Assembly: GCA_016297805.1 (NCBI GenBank)
Contig: JAEDFX010000062.1
Coordinates: 1-14,161 of the forward strand
Direction of reading: 5' to 3'
Origin: Treponema sp.
Lineage (GTDB): Bacteria; Spirochaetota; Spirochaetia; Treponematales; Treponemataceae
DNA: 14,161 bases
Part shown: positions 1 to 7,598 of the stretch, piece after piece
Numbering within the stretch: the first letter of the stretch is position 1
Layout: each line of letters opens with the position of its first letter
The notes under the pieces: model-generated
Database searches by the model: none
What the model saw: only the letters and a program-made list of their open reading frames with translations
Told to the model about the DNA's origin: nothing
Translations under genes and position numbers: made by a program

Positions 1-8
1 CCCCCTCC

Positions 9-37
9 TTGAAATAAATCTTTTTCTGTAGTATTAT
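9..37 (+). promoter_or_regulatory. Sigma-70-type promoter of rplY
   Basis: A -35 box TTGAAA (9-14) and a -10 box TATTAT (32-37) are separated by exactly 17 bases; each matches consensus in 5 of 6 positions. The predicted start is near 44, giving a leader of about 32 bases that contains the ribosome-binding site AAGGAG (60-65), 10 bases before the ATG. The boxes are seen directly; use in vivo is inferred. Confidence 0.7.
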
Positions 38-75
38 CTTTAAACATTTTTAGAGATATAAGGAGCTTTAAGAAA

Positions 76-627
76 ATGAGTAAGCAGACACTCAACGCTA
101 AAACACGTACAGTAACTGGTAAAACAGCTGCTAAAAATCTTCGCAAAGAAGGACGTATCCCTGCTGTTGTATATAACGCAAAAGGCGAGGCTACATCTAT
201 CGACGTAAACGAAGTAGAATTCAACAAAATCTGGAGAACAATCACTCCAACAACTTCAATTGCATTGAACATTGATGGAAAAGAAGTTGTAGCTTTGATT
301 AAAGATGTAGAATACAACATCCGTACAGATAAAGCATTGCACGCTGATTTCTTTGCACCAGATGCAGATCAGAAATTGGTTATGAAAATTAAGGTTCACT
401 ACACAGGAACTCCAGCTGGTGTTCTTAAGGGTGGTTTCAAGAAAGAACGCAATAACCAGATTAAAATTAAGGCAACTATTGCTGATCTTCCAGAAACAGT
501 TACAGCTGATATTTCAAAAATCAACGTATCTGAAGCTTTGCGCGTAAAAGACCTTGACCTTGGAAAGAATGTAGAAGTTCTTACAGATGCAGAACTTCCA
601 TTGGTAACTGTATCACCAGCTCGCTAA
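76..627 (+). CDS. rplY: 50S ribosomal protein L25 (Ctc/TL5 long form)
   Basis: This encodes a 183-residue ribosomal protein of the L25/TL5/Ctc family, which binds 5S rRNA in the large subunit. The N-terminal half (about residues 5-93) is the L25 beta-barrel, with the typical opening of Lys/Arg-rich sequence followed by GRIPAVVYN. The second half (about 100-183) is the Ctc-type extension seen in the long form but not in the ~95-residue E. coli protein. The start follows a good AAGGAG site 10 bases upstream. The gene has its own promoter and ends 31 bases before a strong intrinsic terminator, so it is probably a single-gene unit. In many bacteria rplY is followed by pth (peptidyl-tRNA hydrolase); pth is not in this window. 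Family assignment is confident. Confidence 0.96.
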   Translation: MSKQTLNAKTRTVTGKTAAKNLRKEGRIPAVVYNAKGEATSIDVNEVEFNKIWRTITPTTSIALNIDGKEVVALIKDVEYNIRTDKALHADFFAPDADQKLVMKIKVHYTGTPAGVLKGGFKKERNNQIKIKATIADLPETVTADISKINVSEALRVKDLDLGKNVEVLTDAELPLVTVSPAR

Positions 628-652
628 TCTATTAAATAGAAACGATTTAGTG

Positions 653-658
653 TATAAT
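653..658 (+). promoter_or_regulatory. Possible -10 box for tilS
   Basis: A perfect TATAAT lies just before the rplY terminator hairpin. No good -35 box is found 16-18 bases upstream (best candidate TATTAA at 630-635). If used, transcription would begin near 665, inside the left arm of the terminator hairpin, leaving a leader of about 26 bases for tilS. Such a transcript would lack most of the left arm and so would not be terminated. Confidence 0.35.
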
Positions 659-690
659 AAAGGCTATCCTATATTGGATAGCCTTTTTTT
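659..690 (+). terminator. Intrinsic terminator of rplY
   Basis: The arms 659-669 and 676-686 form a perfect 11-bp stem (core GGCTATCC / GGATAGCC) around a 6-base loop, and the run of seven T at 684-690 follows. It lies 31 bases after the rplY stop codon. The next base, 691, is the A of the tilS start codon, so terminator and gene start abut without any gap. Confidence 0.92.
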
Positions 691-2052
691 ATGTGTAAAT
701 TTGAAAACGAAGTTAAACAAAGTTTAGATACCCTTAATATTGATTTTAATTCAAAATTAAGAATTGGGGTTGCAGTATCAGGGGGTGCAGATTCCGTCTC
801 TCTCCTTTTTGCTTTAAGTAATATTTTATCTGAATATAATCTTCCTTTATTTGTAATAACAGTAAACCATAACATAAGACCTGAAAATGAGACTGCAGGC
901 GATGCTGAATATGTAAAAAAAATATGTGATTCTTTGAAGGCAGCTGGTAAGAAAATTGAATGTTCGGTTTTTAATTTAGAGCGTGGAAAAGTTGTTGAGC
1001 TTGCAGAAATAAGAAAATCTGGAATAGAAGAAAGCGCAAGGTTTTTAAGATATGAATGCTTTAATCAGTTTATTCATGATAATGAACTTGATTATTTATG
1101 TCTTGCTCATAATAAAAATGATCAATTGGAAACTATTTTAATGCGTTTTTTGCAGGGTGGCACTCTGGAATCTATGAAAGGAATAAGGATTCAGAGAGGG
1201 CATTTTATTCGTCCTATGCTTAATATTAGCCGTAATGAAATTGAAGACTATTTGAACAGAAATGGTATTTCCTGGAGAACAGACAGTACCAATTCAGATA
1301 CTCAATATCTTAGAAATAAAATCAGATTGAATCTGGTTCCTGTTTTGGATGAGAATTTCCCCGGGTGGCAGCAGACCTTATTAAATGCTAGAACTCATTT
1401 CGAGGATGATTATTCAGTTATTTCTGAAATACTTGAGGCTTTTAAAATTAATGAACATGAGGGAATTGTCTCTTTTCCTATAGATGTTTTTTTGAAACAG
1501 CCTAAGGCAATACAGATTCGTATTCTTATAAAAGCGGGGAATATGGCCGGGGAGTCAAATCGTATACCATATGATTTTCTGGAAGATTTAATTAAATCAA
1601 TAAAAGAAAGTTCTGGAAAATCTTTTAAAAAGTATTTTCACTCCGTAGAAATCACTATAAAAAATAATGCACTTTTTATAAAAAAATTAAGTAAAAGCCA
1701 TACTGAATTAGATTTTTTTGATATAATCGAAGAAACTGGTTCTTTTTTATTTCCTTTTGGCAATGTAAATGTTTTTATGGAAAATGAAAGAACAATGGTT
1801 ATGGTGGAAAAGTCTGGAAAGGCTTTTGAAATGAATCTGCCCTTTATTGTTAGATCTGCAAGACTTGATGATGAAGTTGAAATGTCGGAATTTGGCAAAA
1901 AGAAGATAGCTGATGTTTATTCGGATTGGCATGTAGATGAAGATTCCAGATGTTTAATTCCTCTGTTTCAGGAACTTTCTGGTGCTGAACAGAAGATAAA
2001 ATGTGTGATTGGAAGTGTATTGGGGTATAAAGATTGGATTGTAAGAGTATGA
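691..2052 (+). CDS. tilS: tRNA(Ile)-lysidine synthase TilS
   Basis: TilS attaches lysine to C34 of the CAU-anticodon tRNA-Ile using ATP, turning an AUG reader into an AUA reader; it is essential in most bacteria and acts in the cytoplasm. The N-type ATP-pyrophosphatase domain shows the PP-loop SGGADS (residues 30-35), VNHNIRP (58-64), a downstream AHNKNDQLET stretch (139-148) and the DSTN..D..Y.RN.IR signature (198-212). The remaining ~240 residues correspond to the TilS-specific substrate-binding and C-terminal domains; 453 residues is normal for the long form. The ATG at 691 is the only ATG, GTG or TTG before the PP-loop, and an in-frame stop lies 10 bases upstream. It directly follows the rplY terminator and has no Shine-Dalgarno sequence. 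The last codons overlap the next gene as ATGA. Confidence 0.95.
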   Translation: MCKFENEVKQSLDTLNIDFNSKLRIGVAVSGGADSVSLLFALSNILSEYNLPLFVITVNHNIRPENETAGDAEYVKKICDSLKAAGKKIECSVFNLERGKVVELAEIRKSGIEESARFLRYECFNQFIHDNELDYLCLAHNKNDQLETILMRFLQGGTLESMKGIRIQRGHFIRPMLNISRNEIEDYLNRNGISWRTDSTNSDTQYLRNKIRLNLVPVLDENFPGWQQTLLNARTHFEDDYSVISEILEAFKINEHEGIVSFPIDVFLKQPKAIQIRILIKAGNMAGESNRIPYDFLEDLIKSIKESSGKSFKKYFHSVEITIKNNALFIKKLSKSHTELDFFDIIEETGSFLFPFGNVNVFMENERTMVMVEKSGKAFEMNLPFIVRSARLDDEVEMSEFGKKKIADVYSDWHVDEDSRCLIPLFQELSGAEQKIKCVIGSVLGYKDWIVRV

Positions 2053-4154
2053 AAAAAGTTATTTCTGTTTTTTTGTTTTTAATGATTCCATTTTATATGT
2101 TAAATGCAGAAAGCTCCTTTGTGAATTCTGCCAATAGAAATACTGCATTACGTTGTTTGAAATTAGCAGAAAGTTGTCTTGTAGGAAATGATTATGAAAA
2201 TGCATTAAAACAGGCAGAATTGGGATTATCCTATGATGAAAATATATCTGATTTAATATATTTGAAAGCAGCTGCAGAAATCAGTATGGGAAGAACAAAG
2301 TCGGAGGTAATTCAGGTTATTTCCGAGGCTTTTGAAAAGAATGATTGGGTAGGTTATTCAAAGAACGGGGCAAGAATATTATATGCCGACTTACTTTCTG
2401 ATACTGGAAGATTCAATGAATCTATGGATATTCTGGACGAAGGTCAGATGATTTTCTCCGCCGATGCTGAATTTATTCGTATAAAAAATCTTTACAGAAT
2501 GGGAACTGAGGCTTCTGTTAATAGTGCCAGATTAAAACTGAATAGTGCCAGAAGAATTTATCCTTCCGATTTAAGATTTCCAAATATTTTTTTTATGTTT
2601 GAATTTGTGTATCTGATGGAAAATAATAAGATTAACAACGGTTATGAAATTCCTGATGTAGTTAGAAGTATTTCTTCTTTCTATATAAAAAAACTTCCTG
2701 ATTATACTGGTGAACATCTGGAGTTGGAATTGCTTGCTTCATTCTTTGCGGAAAAAGATGAAAAAAATCGTCTTGTAAATGCAATTTATTCAAAAAATCA
2801 GACAGAGAATCCCGTGCTTGCAATTGCTGGGCTTGATGTTGGTTTGTTTGATGATCAGCAGGCTTTTGATATGTTTTTTGAAATGTCTGGAGAATCTGTT
2901 TCTCTGGAATTACTTCAAATTTTATTGGATAAGATACAAAACGTAGAAGTGCAGAATCAGCTAATGGAAAAAATGCTTAATTTTTCAGGCATTCTTGAAA
3001 TTGATGAAAATTATGATTTACAGAATGAATTGATTGTAGAATATGAACTAGGACGTCCTAAAACCATAAAGTATGACAAAAACAATGATGGAGTAATTGA
3101 TTTATTTTCAACCTGTGATTTTGGTGCTCCTGCTTTTGTTTATTTTGCTCAGGAAAATGCAGAGTTGTTTTACGATTCATATCCAAGCGTTTCGAAAATC
3201 AGATTTAAAGACAGAGATTTTACTTTAAATTTCCTTCATGATGATTATTATTTTTCTCCATACAGTCTGATTCCTGATTCTTATATACAAAAACTTGGTT
3301 TGGATTTTTATGTTCCATATTTAAATCAACAAATTGCATATCCGTCTTCTGATGACCTTTTTGCAAAGGCTTCGTCAGTTACAATTCCTGTAAAGGAACG
3401 AGATGACGCCTACGTTGTATACACTTTAGCAGATGGAAAGTTTGTGAACGCTGATTTTTTTGAAAAAGATTTACGTTATGCATATTGTGATTTTGGTACA
3501 AATCTTCCTGTTTCAAGATTTGCTGATTATGACGCTGATGGATATTTTGAGACCGTAGAAATATACGACGAAGTAGAGAAAAGTTCATCTCTTTATGATT
3601 CAACTCTTATTGAGAATAATTTCAGCATTTTATTAAAAGATTATCCTCTATATCTGAAAAAGATTCTTATAGATAGAAATGGAAATACTTTCTATGAGTT
3701 TACTGAACAGTATCTTGAGAATAATGGGAAAATATGTTGTTGGGATAATGATGATGATGGAGTTGTTGATTGTCAGTATATTCGTTATCCTGCGGAAATT
3801 GATGAGTCCCTTGTTGAAGAAACAATATATTTTGAAAAAAATGGAAGCCCTGATCTTATCTTAAGTACCCTGGATGGTGTACCTGTTAAAATGATTTTAA
3901 AAAATTCTGAAGTAATGGTATATGCCGGAGAAAAAAATGGACTTTATTGGATTGAAGATGAAGGTACTCCGGAAATGGAAAATCTTATACTTCAACAGAT
4001 TTCTTCTGATATTGCACAGGGAACAATTGAACTTATCAAAATTGAAGATAAAAGAATTTCTGTTATATTAGTAGGTAAAAATTTATATTGTAAAGTTCTT
4101 CCTGATTCGAATATTGCAGATGAAGAGCTTGAAGAATTAAAGGGTAATGAATAA
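2049..4154 (+). CDS. Secreted TPR protein with calcium-loop-like motifs, function unknown
   Basis: I do not recognise a named family. From the ATG at 2049 the product has 701 residues and begins with a clear type I signal peptide (basic MKK, hydrophobic core, cleavage predicted after LNA at residue 20), so it should be periplasmic. An upstream in-frame ATG at 2034 would put a polar extension before the signal peptide and is unlikely. Residues about 30-150 look like tetratricopeptide helices (for example the segment ending NDYENALKQAELGLSYDEN). The second half carries acidic loops resembling EF-hand or dockerin calcium sites: DKNNDGVID (343-351), DYDADGYFE (493-501), DRNGN (542-546) and DNDDDGVVD (566-574). 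The start overlaps the tilS stop as ATGA, suggesting translational coupling. The stop overlaps the next gene's start as TAATG. Context suggests an envelope role tied to the HtrA-like protease downstream; this is inference. Confidence 0.85.
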   Translation: MKKVISVFLFLMIPFYMLNAESSFVNSANRNTALRCLKLAESCLVGNDYENALKQAELGLSYDENISDLIYLKAAAEISMGRTKSEVIQVISEAFEKNDWVGYSKNGARILYADLLSDTGRFNESMDILDEGQMIFSADAEFIRIKNLYRMGTEASVNSARLKLNSARRIYPSDLRFPNIFFMFEFVYLMENNKINNGYEIPDVVRSISSFYIKKLPDYTGEHLELELLASFFAEKDEKNRLVNAIYSKNQTENPVLAIAGLDVGLFDDQQAFDMFFEMSGESVSLELLQILLDKIQNVEVQNQLMEKMLNFSGILEIDENYDLQNELIVEYELGRPKTIKYDKNNDGVIDLFSTCDFGAPAFVYFAQENAELFYDSYPSVSKIRFKDRDFTLNFLHDDYYFSPYSLIPDSYIQKLGLDFYVPYLNQQIAYPSSDDLFAKASSVTIPVKERDDAYVVYTLADGKFVNADFFEKDLRYAYCDFGTNLPVSRFADYDADGYFETVEIYDEVEKSSSLYDSTLIENNFSILLKDYPLYLKKILIDRNGNTFYEFTEQYLENNGKICCWDNDDDGVVDCQYIRYPAEIDESLVEETIYFEKNGSPDLILSTLDGVPVKMILKNSEVMVYAGEKNGLYWIEDEGTPEMENLILQQISSDIAQGTIELIKIEDKRISVILVGKNLYCKVLPDSNIADEELEELKGNE

Positions 4155-5779
4155 TGCAGACTCTTTCAAAGCTGATAAAACTCCGGAACTGTTCAATTCT
4201 TTTTCTCCTGTTTTTTTTAATTTCTTGTGGTTCGTTAAAACAACCTAAAGAAATACAGCAGCCTATAAATTATTCAGACCATGAGATTGTTGAAATTGAA
4301 GTAAAAAGAATTAATTCAATGATTGAAAGTGAGCCTGTAAGAGCCTTATGGCGTTCTGTACTGTTAGGTAAACAGGATATTATTGACCGTACCAGAACAA
4401 ATGTTGAGTTGCTTTTTAAATCTGCTATTGAAGAAAAGGATTATTACGAGGCAAAGAAATATTATACATCACTAGCGGCAATTGGATGGTCTGATTCAGA
4501 TTATAACAGAAAGATTATAGATGAACTTAGTGCTAAGGATATACCTGGTTTAGGAAAAAATGACCTTGCTCCTAAGAGTATATCAGAATGTATGAATGCA
4601 ACGGTTACAATCTGGGTAGATCGTGGAGTTAAAGTTCAGAATGGGGCTGGTTATGCTGATGTTGTACTCGGTTCAGGCTTTTTTATTGATGAACGAGGTT
4701 ATATTGTTACCAATCATCATGTAATAGATTCCATGGTTGATCCAAAATATGAAGGTTATTCCCGTTTGTATATAAAGCTCCTGGATGATCCTGATACAAA
4801 AATTCCAGCAAAAGTTGTAGGTTATGATTCAATTCTGGATCTGGCTTTGCTGAAAACAGAAATAACTCCAAAATATGTTTTGAATCTTGGAAGCAGTAAA
4901 GAGCTTCAGGTAGGTGATAAAATTTCAGCAATAGGTACTCCTGTGGGTCTTGAAGGTACATTGACATCTGGAATTATCTCTTCCACAGAACGTAAACTTT
5001 TTACACTTGGAAATGTATTCCAGATTGATGCTGCTGTAAATTCGGGAAATTCTGGTGGTCCTCTTATTGATAATAATATGAAGGTTCAGGCAATTGTTTT
5101 TGCTGGAATGCCAAGATATCAAGGTCTTAATTTCGCTATTCCTGTTGAATATTTGAGACAGGAATTGAATCTTATGTACAGTTGTGGAGAAGTTGTACAT
5201 CCATGGATTGGATGTTTTGGGCATACAAAAAGACAGGGTAAAAAGAAAACAGGTCTTGAGATTCAATATGTTTTACCGGGTGGCTCTGCCGCAATGGCTG
5301 GTCTTGTTCCTGGTGATATAATTGTGAGTATTGATGGAAATCCTATTAATTCGATAGATGATTTTCAATTCCTTATGATGGCTTATGAGCCTGAAACAAT
5401 GTTAGAATGTACTTACGTGAATTCAGATGGTAAGGAACAGAATAAGTATATTTATCTGGATAGACGACCTAAAAATCCTGGACAAGTAGTTTGCGAATCT
5501 GATTTTGTATCAAATTCTTTTGTTCCTTTATTTGGAATGAAATTGAAGGCTTCATCGACACTTAATAGAAATTCCTATACAATAGAATCTGTTGTAAAAG
5601 GAAGTACAGCTGATGAGATGAATTTTTCAGAGTTTGATGCTGTAACTGTAAAAGATGTAAAAATCGATAATGACAACGAGTATATATTTGCTCAAATTTA
5701 TGCTAGAAGACGTAAAAAGGGTTTTCTTGATATAACGATGGTTTTAGCCACTCAGTTAGATAGCCCTTATTACTTCTAA
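4154..5779 (+). CDS. HtrA/Deg-type trypsin-like serine protease, lipoprotein with PDZ domain
   Basis: This is an S1C-family (HtrA/Deg) protease, normally acting on misfolded or specific proteins in the cell envelope. The N terminus is a lipoprotein signal: hydrophobic stretch, then lipobox LISC with Cys25, predicting a membrane anchor. Residues about 40-135 form a charged, probably helical region not usual in HtrA. The protease domain (about 145-345) has the full triad: His189 in TNHHV, Asp229 in LDLALLK, Ser300 in GNSGGPL. A PDZ domain follows (about 350-436, with AAMAGLVPGDIIVSIDG). The last ~95 residues resemble a second, degenerate PDZ. The start at 4154 overlaps the previous stop by one base and has AAAGGG (4139-4144) 9 bases upstream. 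It sits between the secreted TPR protein and lepA in one operon. The fold and activity class are confident; the substrate is unknown. Confidence 0.93.
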   Translation: MQTLSKLIKLRNCSILFLLFFLISCGSLKQPKEIQQPINYSDHEIVEIEVKRINSMIESEPVRALWRSVLLGKQDIIDRTRTNVELLFKSAIEEKDYYEAKKYYTSLAAIGWSDSDYNRKIIDELSAKDIPGLGKNDLAPKSISECMNATVTIWVDRGVKVQNGAGYADVVLGSGFFIDERGYIVTNHHVIDSMVDPKYEGYSRLYIKLLDDPDTKIPAKVVGYDSILDLALLKTEITPKYVLNLGSSKELQVGDKISAIGTPVGLEGTLTSGIISSTERKLFTLGNVFQIDAAVNSGNSGGPLIDNNMKVQAIVFAGMPRYQGLNFAIPVEYLRQELNLMYSCGEVVHPWIGCFGHTKRQGKKKTGLEIQYVLPGGSAAMAGLVPGDIIVSIDGNPINSIDDFQFLMMAYEPETMLECTYVNSDGKEQNKYIYLDRRPKNPGQVVCESDFVSNSFVPLFGMKLKASSTLNRNSYTIESVVKGSTADEMNFSEFDAVTVKDVKIDNDNEYIFAQIYARRRKKGFLDITMVLATQLDSPYYF

Positions 5780-5792
5780 AAGGAATACTTCT

Positions 5793-7598
5793 ATGACTGA
5801 AATGAAATACAAGCGAAATTTCTGTATTGTTGCCCACATTGACCATGGTAAATCAACATTGTCTGACCGACTTATTCAAAAGGCGAAAATTATTGATGAC
5901 CGCAAGATGGTTAATCAGATTCTTGATAATATGGATATTGAAAGGGAACGAGGAATTACAATTAAAAGTCAGGCTGTAACAATTCCTTACCATGCAAAAG
6001 ATGGAAATGATTATGAACTGAACTTTGTAGATACACCTGGCCATGTAGACTTTTCTTATGAGGTTTCTCGTGCAATTGCCTCTTGTGAAGGTGCGTTGCT
6101 TTTGATTGATGCTACACAGGGGGTAGAAAGCCAGACTGTAAGTAATATGTACATGGCTTTGGAACATGATCTGACAATGGTTCCTGTAATTAATAAAATT
6201 GACCTGGCATCTGCAGATATTCCTTCTTGTAAAAATCAGATTGATAATGAACTGGGACTTGATTCTTCAGAAACTATGTGTGTTTCTGCAAAAACTGGAG
6301 AGGGAATAGATGAGCTTCTTGAAGCTATTGTTACAAAATTCCCAGCTCCTACAGGTAATCCCGAAGGCAAGCTTGCCGCATTGATTTTCGACTGCCATTA
6401 TGATGTGTATCGTGGTGTTATTATTCATGTCCGCGTAATGGAAGGAAGACTTAAGAAGGGTGATCTTATTAAGATGATGAGTACTAACACTGAATATAAG
6501 GTTGAACAGTGTGGTATTTTCAAGATTGATTATGAAGAAACTGGAGTCCTTGAGGCTGGTGATGTTGGTTATATTATATCTGGTTTGAAGACTGTTAGTG
6601 ATGTAAAAGTTGGTGATACAATTACTTCTGTGCAGGATCCAGTAGAATCTGCTCTTCCAGGTTTTAAGGAAGTTAAGCCTGTTGTTTATTCTTCAATTTA
6701 TCCAATGGATTCAAATGACTATGAAGAACTTAAAGACAGCATGGAAAAGCTTAAGCTTAATGATGCCAGCTTGATTTATGAAAAAGATAATTCTCTTGCT
6801 TTGGGAAATGGCTTCCGTTGTGGATTCCTTGGGCTTTTGCATCTTGAAATTATTCAGGAACGCCTTGAAAGAGACTTCGATCAGGCTGTAATTTTTACAG
6901 CTCCATCTGTACGATATAAACTTCATCTTTCAAATGGTGAAGAAATGTATATTGATAATCCATCTGAATATCCTCAGGGAAGAATTCATGATGCGGAAGA
7001 GCCTTATATCAAAGCTTCTATTATTACTCCAGCTGATTTTCTTGGCTCAATTATTGCATTGTGTACTGAAAAACGTGGTATGCAGACAAATATGCAGTAT
7101 CTTGATACAAAGCGCGTTGAAATTACATATGAAATGCCTTTGGCAGAAGTTCTGTTTGATTTCTATGACCGTTTGAAAAGTTATAGCCGCGGTTATGCAT
7201 CTTTTGATTACGAAATTATTGGTTATCGTCCAACAGATTTGGTAAAAGTTGATATTCTTATTAACAGTAAGCCTGTTGATGCGCTTTCTCTTCTTACATT
7301 TAAAGCAAATGCAGTTGATCGTTCTAGAAAGGTTTGTGAACGATTAAAGGGTGAAATTTCACGACAGCAGTTTAAGGTTGCAATTCAAGGAGCAATTGGT
7401 GGTCAGATTATTGCCAGAGAAACTGTAAATCCTGTTCGTAAGGATGTTCTTGCAAAATGTTATGGTGGTGATATTACACGTAAAAGAAAACTTCTTGAAA
7501 AGCAGAAGGAAGGTAAAAAGCGCATGAAGATGATTGGCGATGTTGAATTACCACAGAGTGCATTCCTTGCTGTTCTAAAAGAAAAGGAAGATAACTAA
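5793..7598 (+). CDS. lepA: Elongation factor 4 (LepA GTPase)
   Basis: LepA/EF4 is a ribosome-associated translational GTPase that aids translation, or ribosome assembly, under stress. The 601 residues match the family's usual length of about 600. All GTPase motifs are present: G1 AHIDHGKST (14-22), G2 RGIT (53-56), G3 DTPGH (80-84), G4 NKID (134-137) and G5 SAK (165-167). The C-terminal LepA-specific region is intact, ending in the basic GDITRKRKLLEKQKEGKKRM stretch. The start has AAAGGAA about 8 bases upstream; ATG at 5802 is a weaker alternative. The gene begins 13 bases after the protease stop and closes the operon. Its TAA overlaps the stop codon of the opposing gene by 4 bases, and a terminator for its transcript lies about 75 bases further on, inside that gene. 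Confidence 0.98.
   Translation: MTEMKYKRNFCIVAHIDHGKSTLSDRLIQKAKIIDDRKMVNQILDNMDIERERGITIKSQAVTIPYHAKDGNDYELNFVDTPGHVDFSYEVSRAIASCEGALLLIDATQGVESQTVSNMYMALEHDLTMVPVINKIDLASADIPSCKNQIDNELGLDSSETMCVSAKTGEGIDELLEAIVTKFPAPTGNPEGKLAALIFDCHYDVYRGVIIHVRVMEGRLKKGDLIKMMSTNTEYKVEQCGIFKIDYEETGVLEAGDVGYIISGLKTVSDVKVGDTITSVQDPVESALPGFKEVKPVVYSSIYPMDSNDYEELKDSMEKLKLNDASLIYEKDNSLALGNGFRCGFLGLLHLEIIQERLERDFDQAVIFTAPSVRYKLHLSNGEEMYIDNPSEYPQGRIHDAEEPYIKASIITPADFLGSIIALCTEKRGMQTNMQYLDTKRVEITYEMPLAEVLFDFYDRLKSYSRGYASFDYEIIGYRPTDLVKVDILINSKPVDALSLLTFKANAVDRSRKVCERLKGEISRQQFKVAIQGAIGGQIIARETVNPVRKDVLAKCYGGDITRKRKLLEKQKEGKKRMKMIGDVELPQSAFLAVLKEKEDN

Noticed and set aside
2034..2048. Upstream ATG at 2034 as start of the secreted TPR protein
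   Set aside because: It would add MDCKS before a normal MKK signal peptide and overlap tilS further; the ATGA overlap at 2049-2052 is the usual coupled start.
4925..5266. Minus-strand open frame of 113 codons within the HtrA gene
   Set aside because: It is antisense to the conserved protease and PDZ coding sequence, with no recognisable protein features; the composition looks like a shadow frame.
5853..6167. Minus-strand open frame of 104 codons within lepA
   Set aside because: It lies opposite the strongly conserved GTPase motifs and shows no sign of being a real protein.
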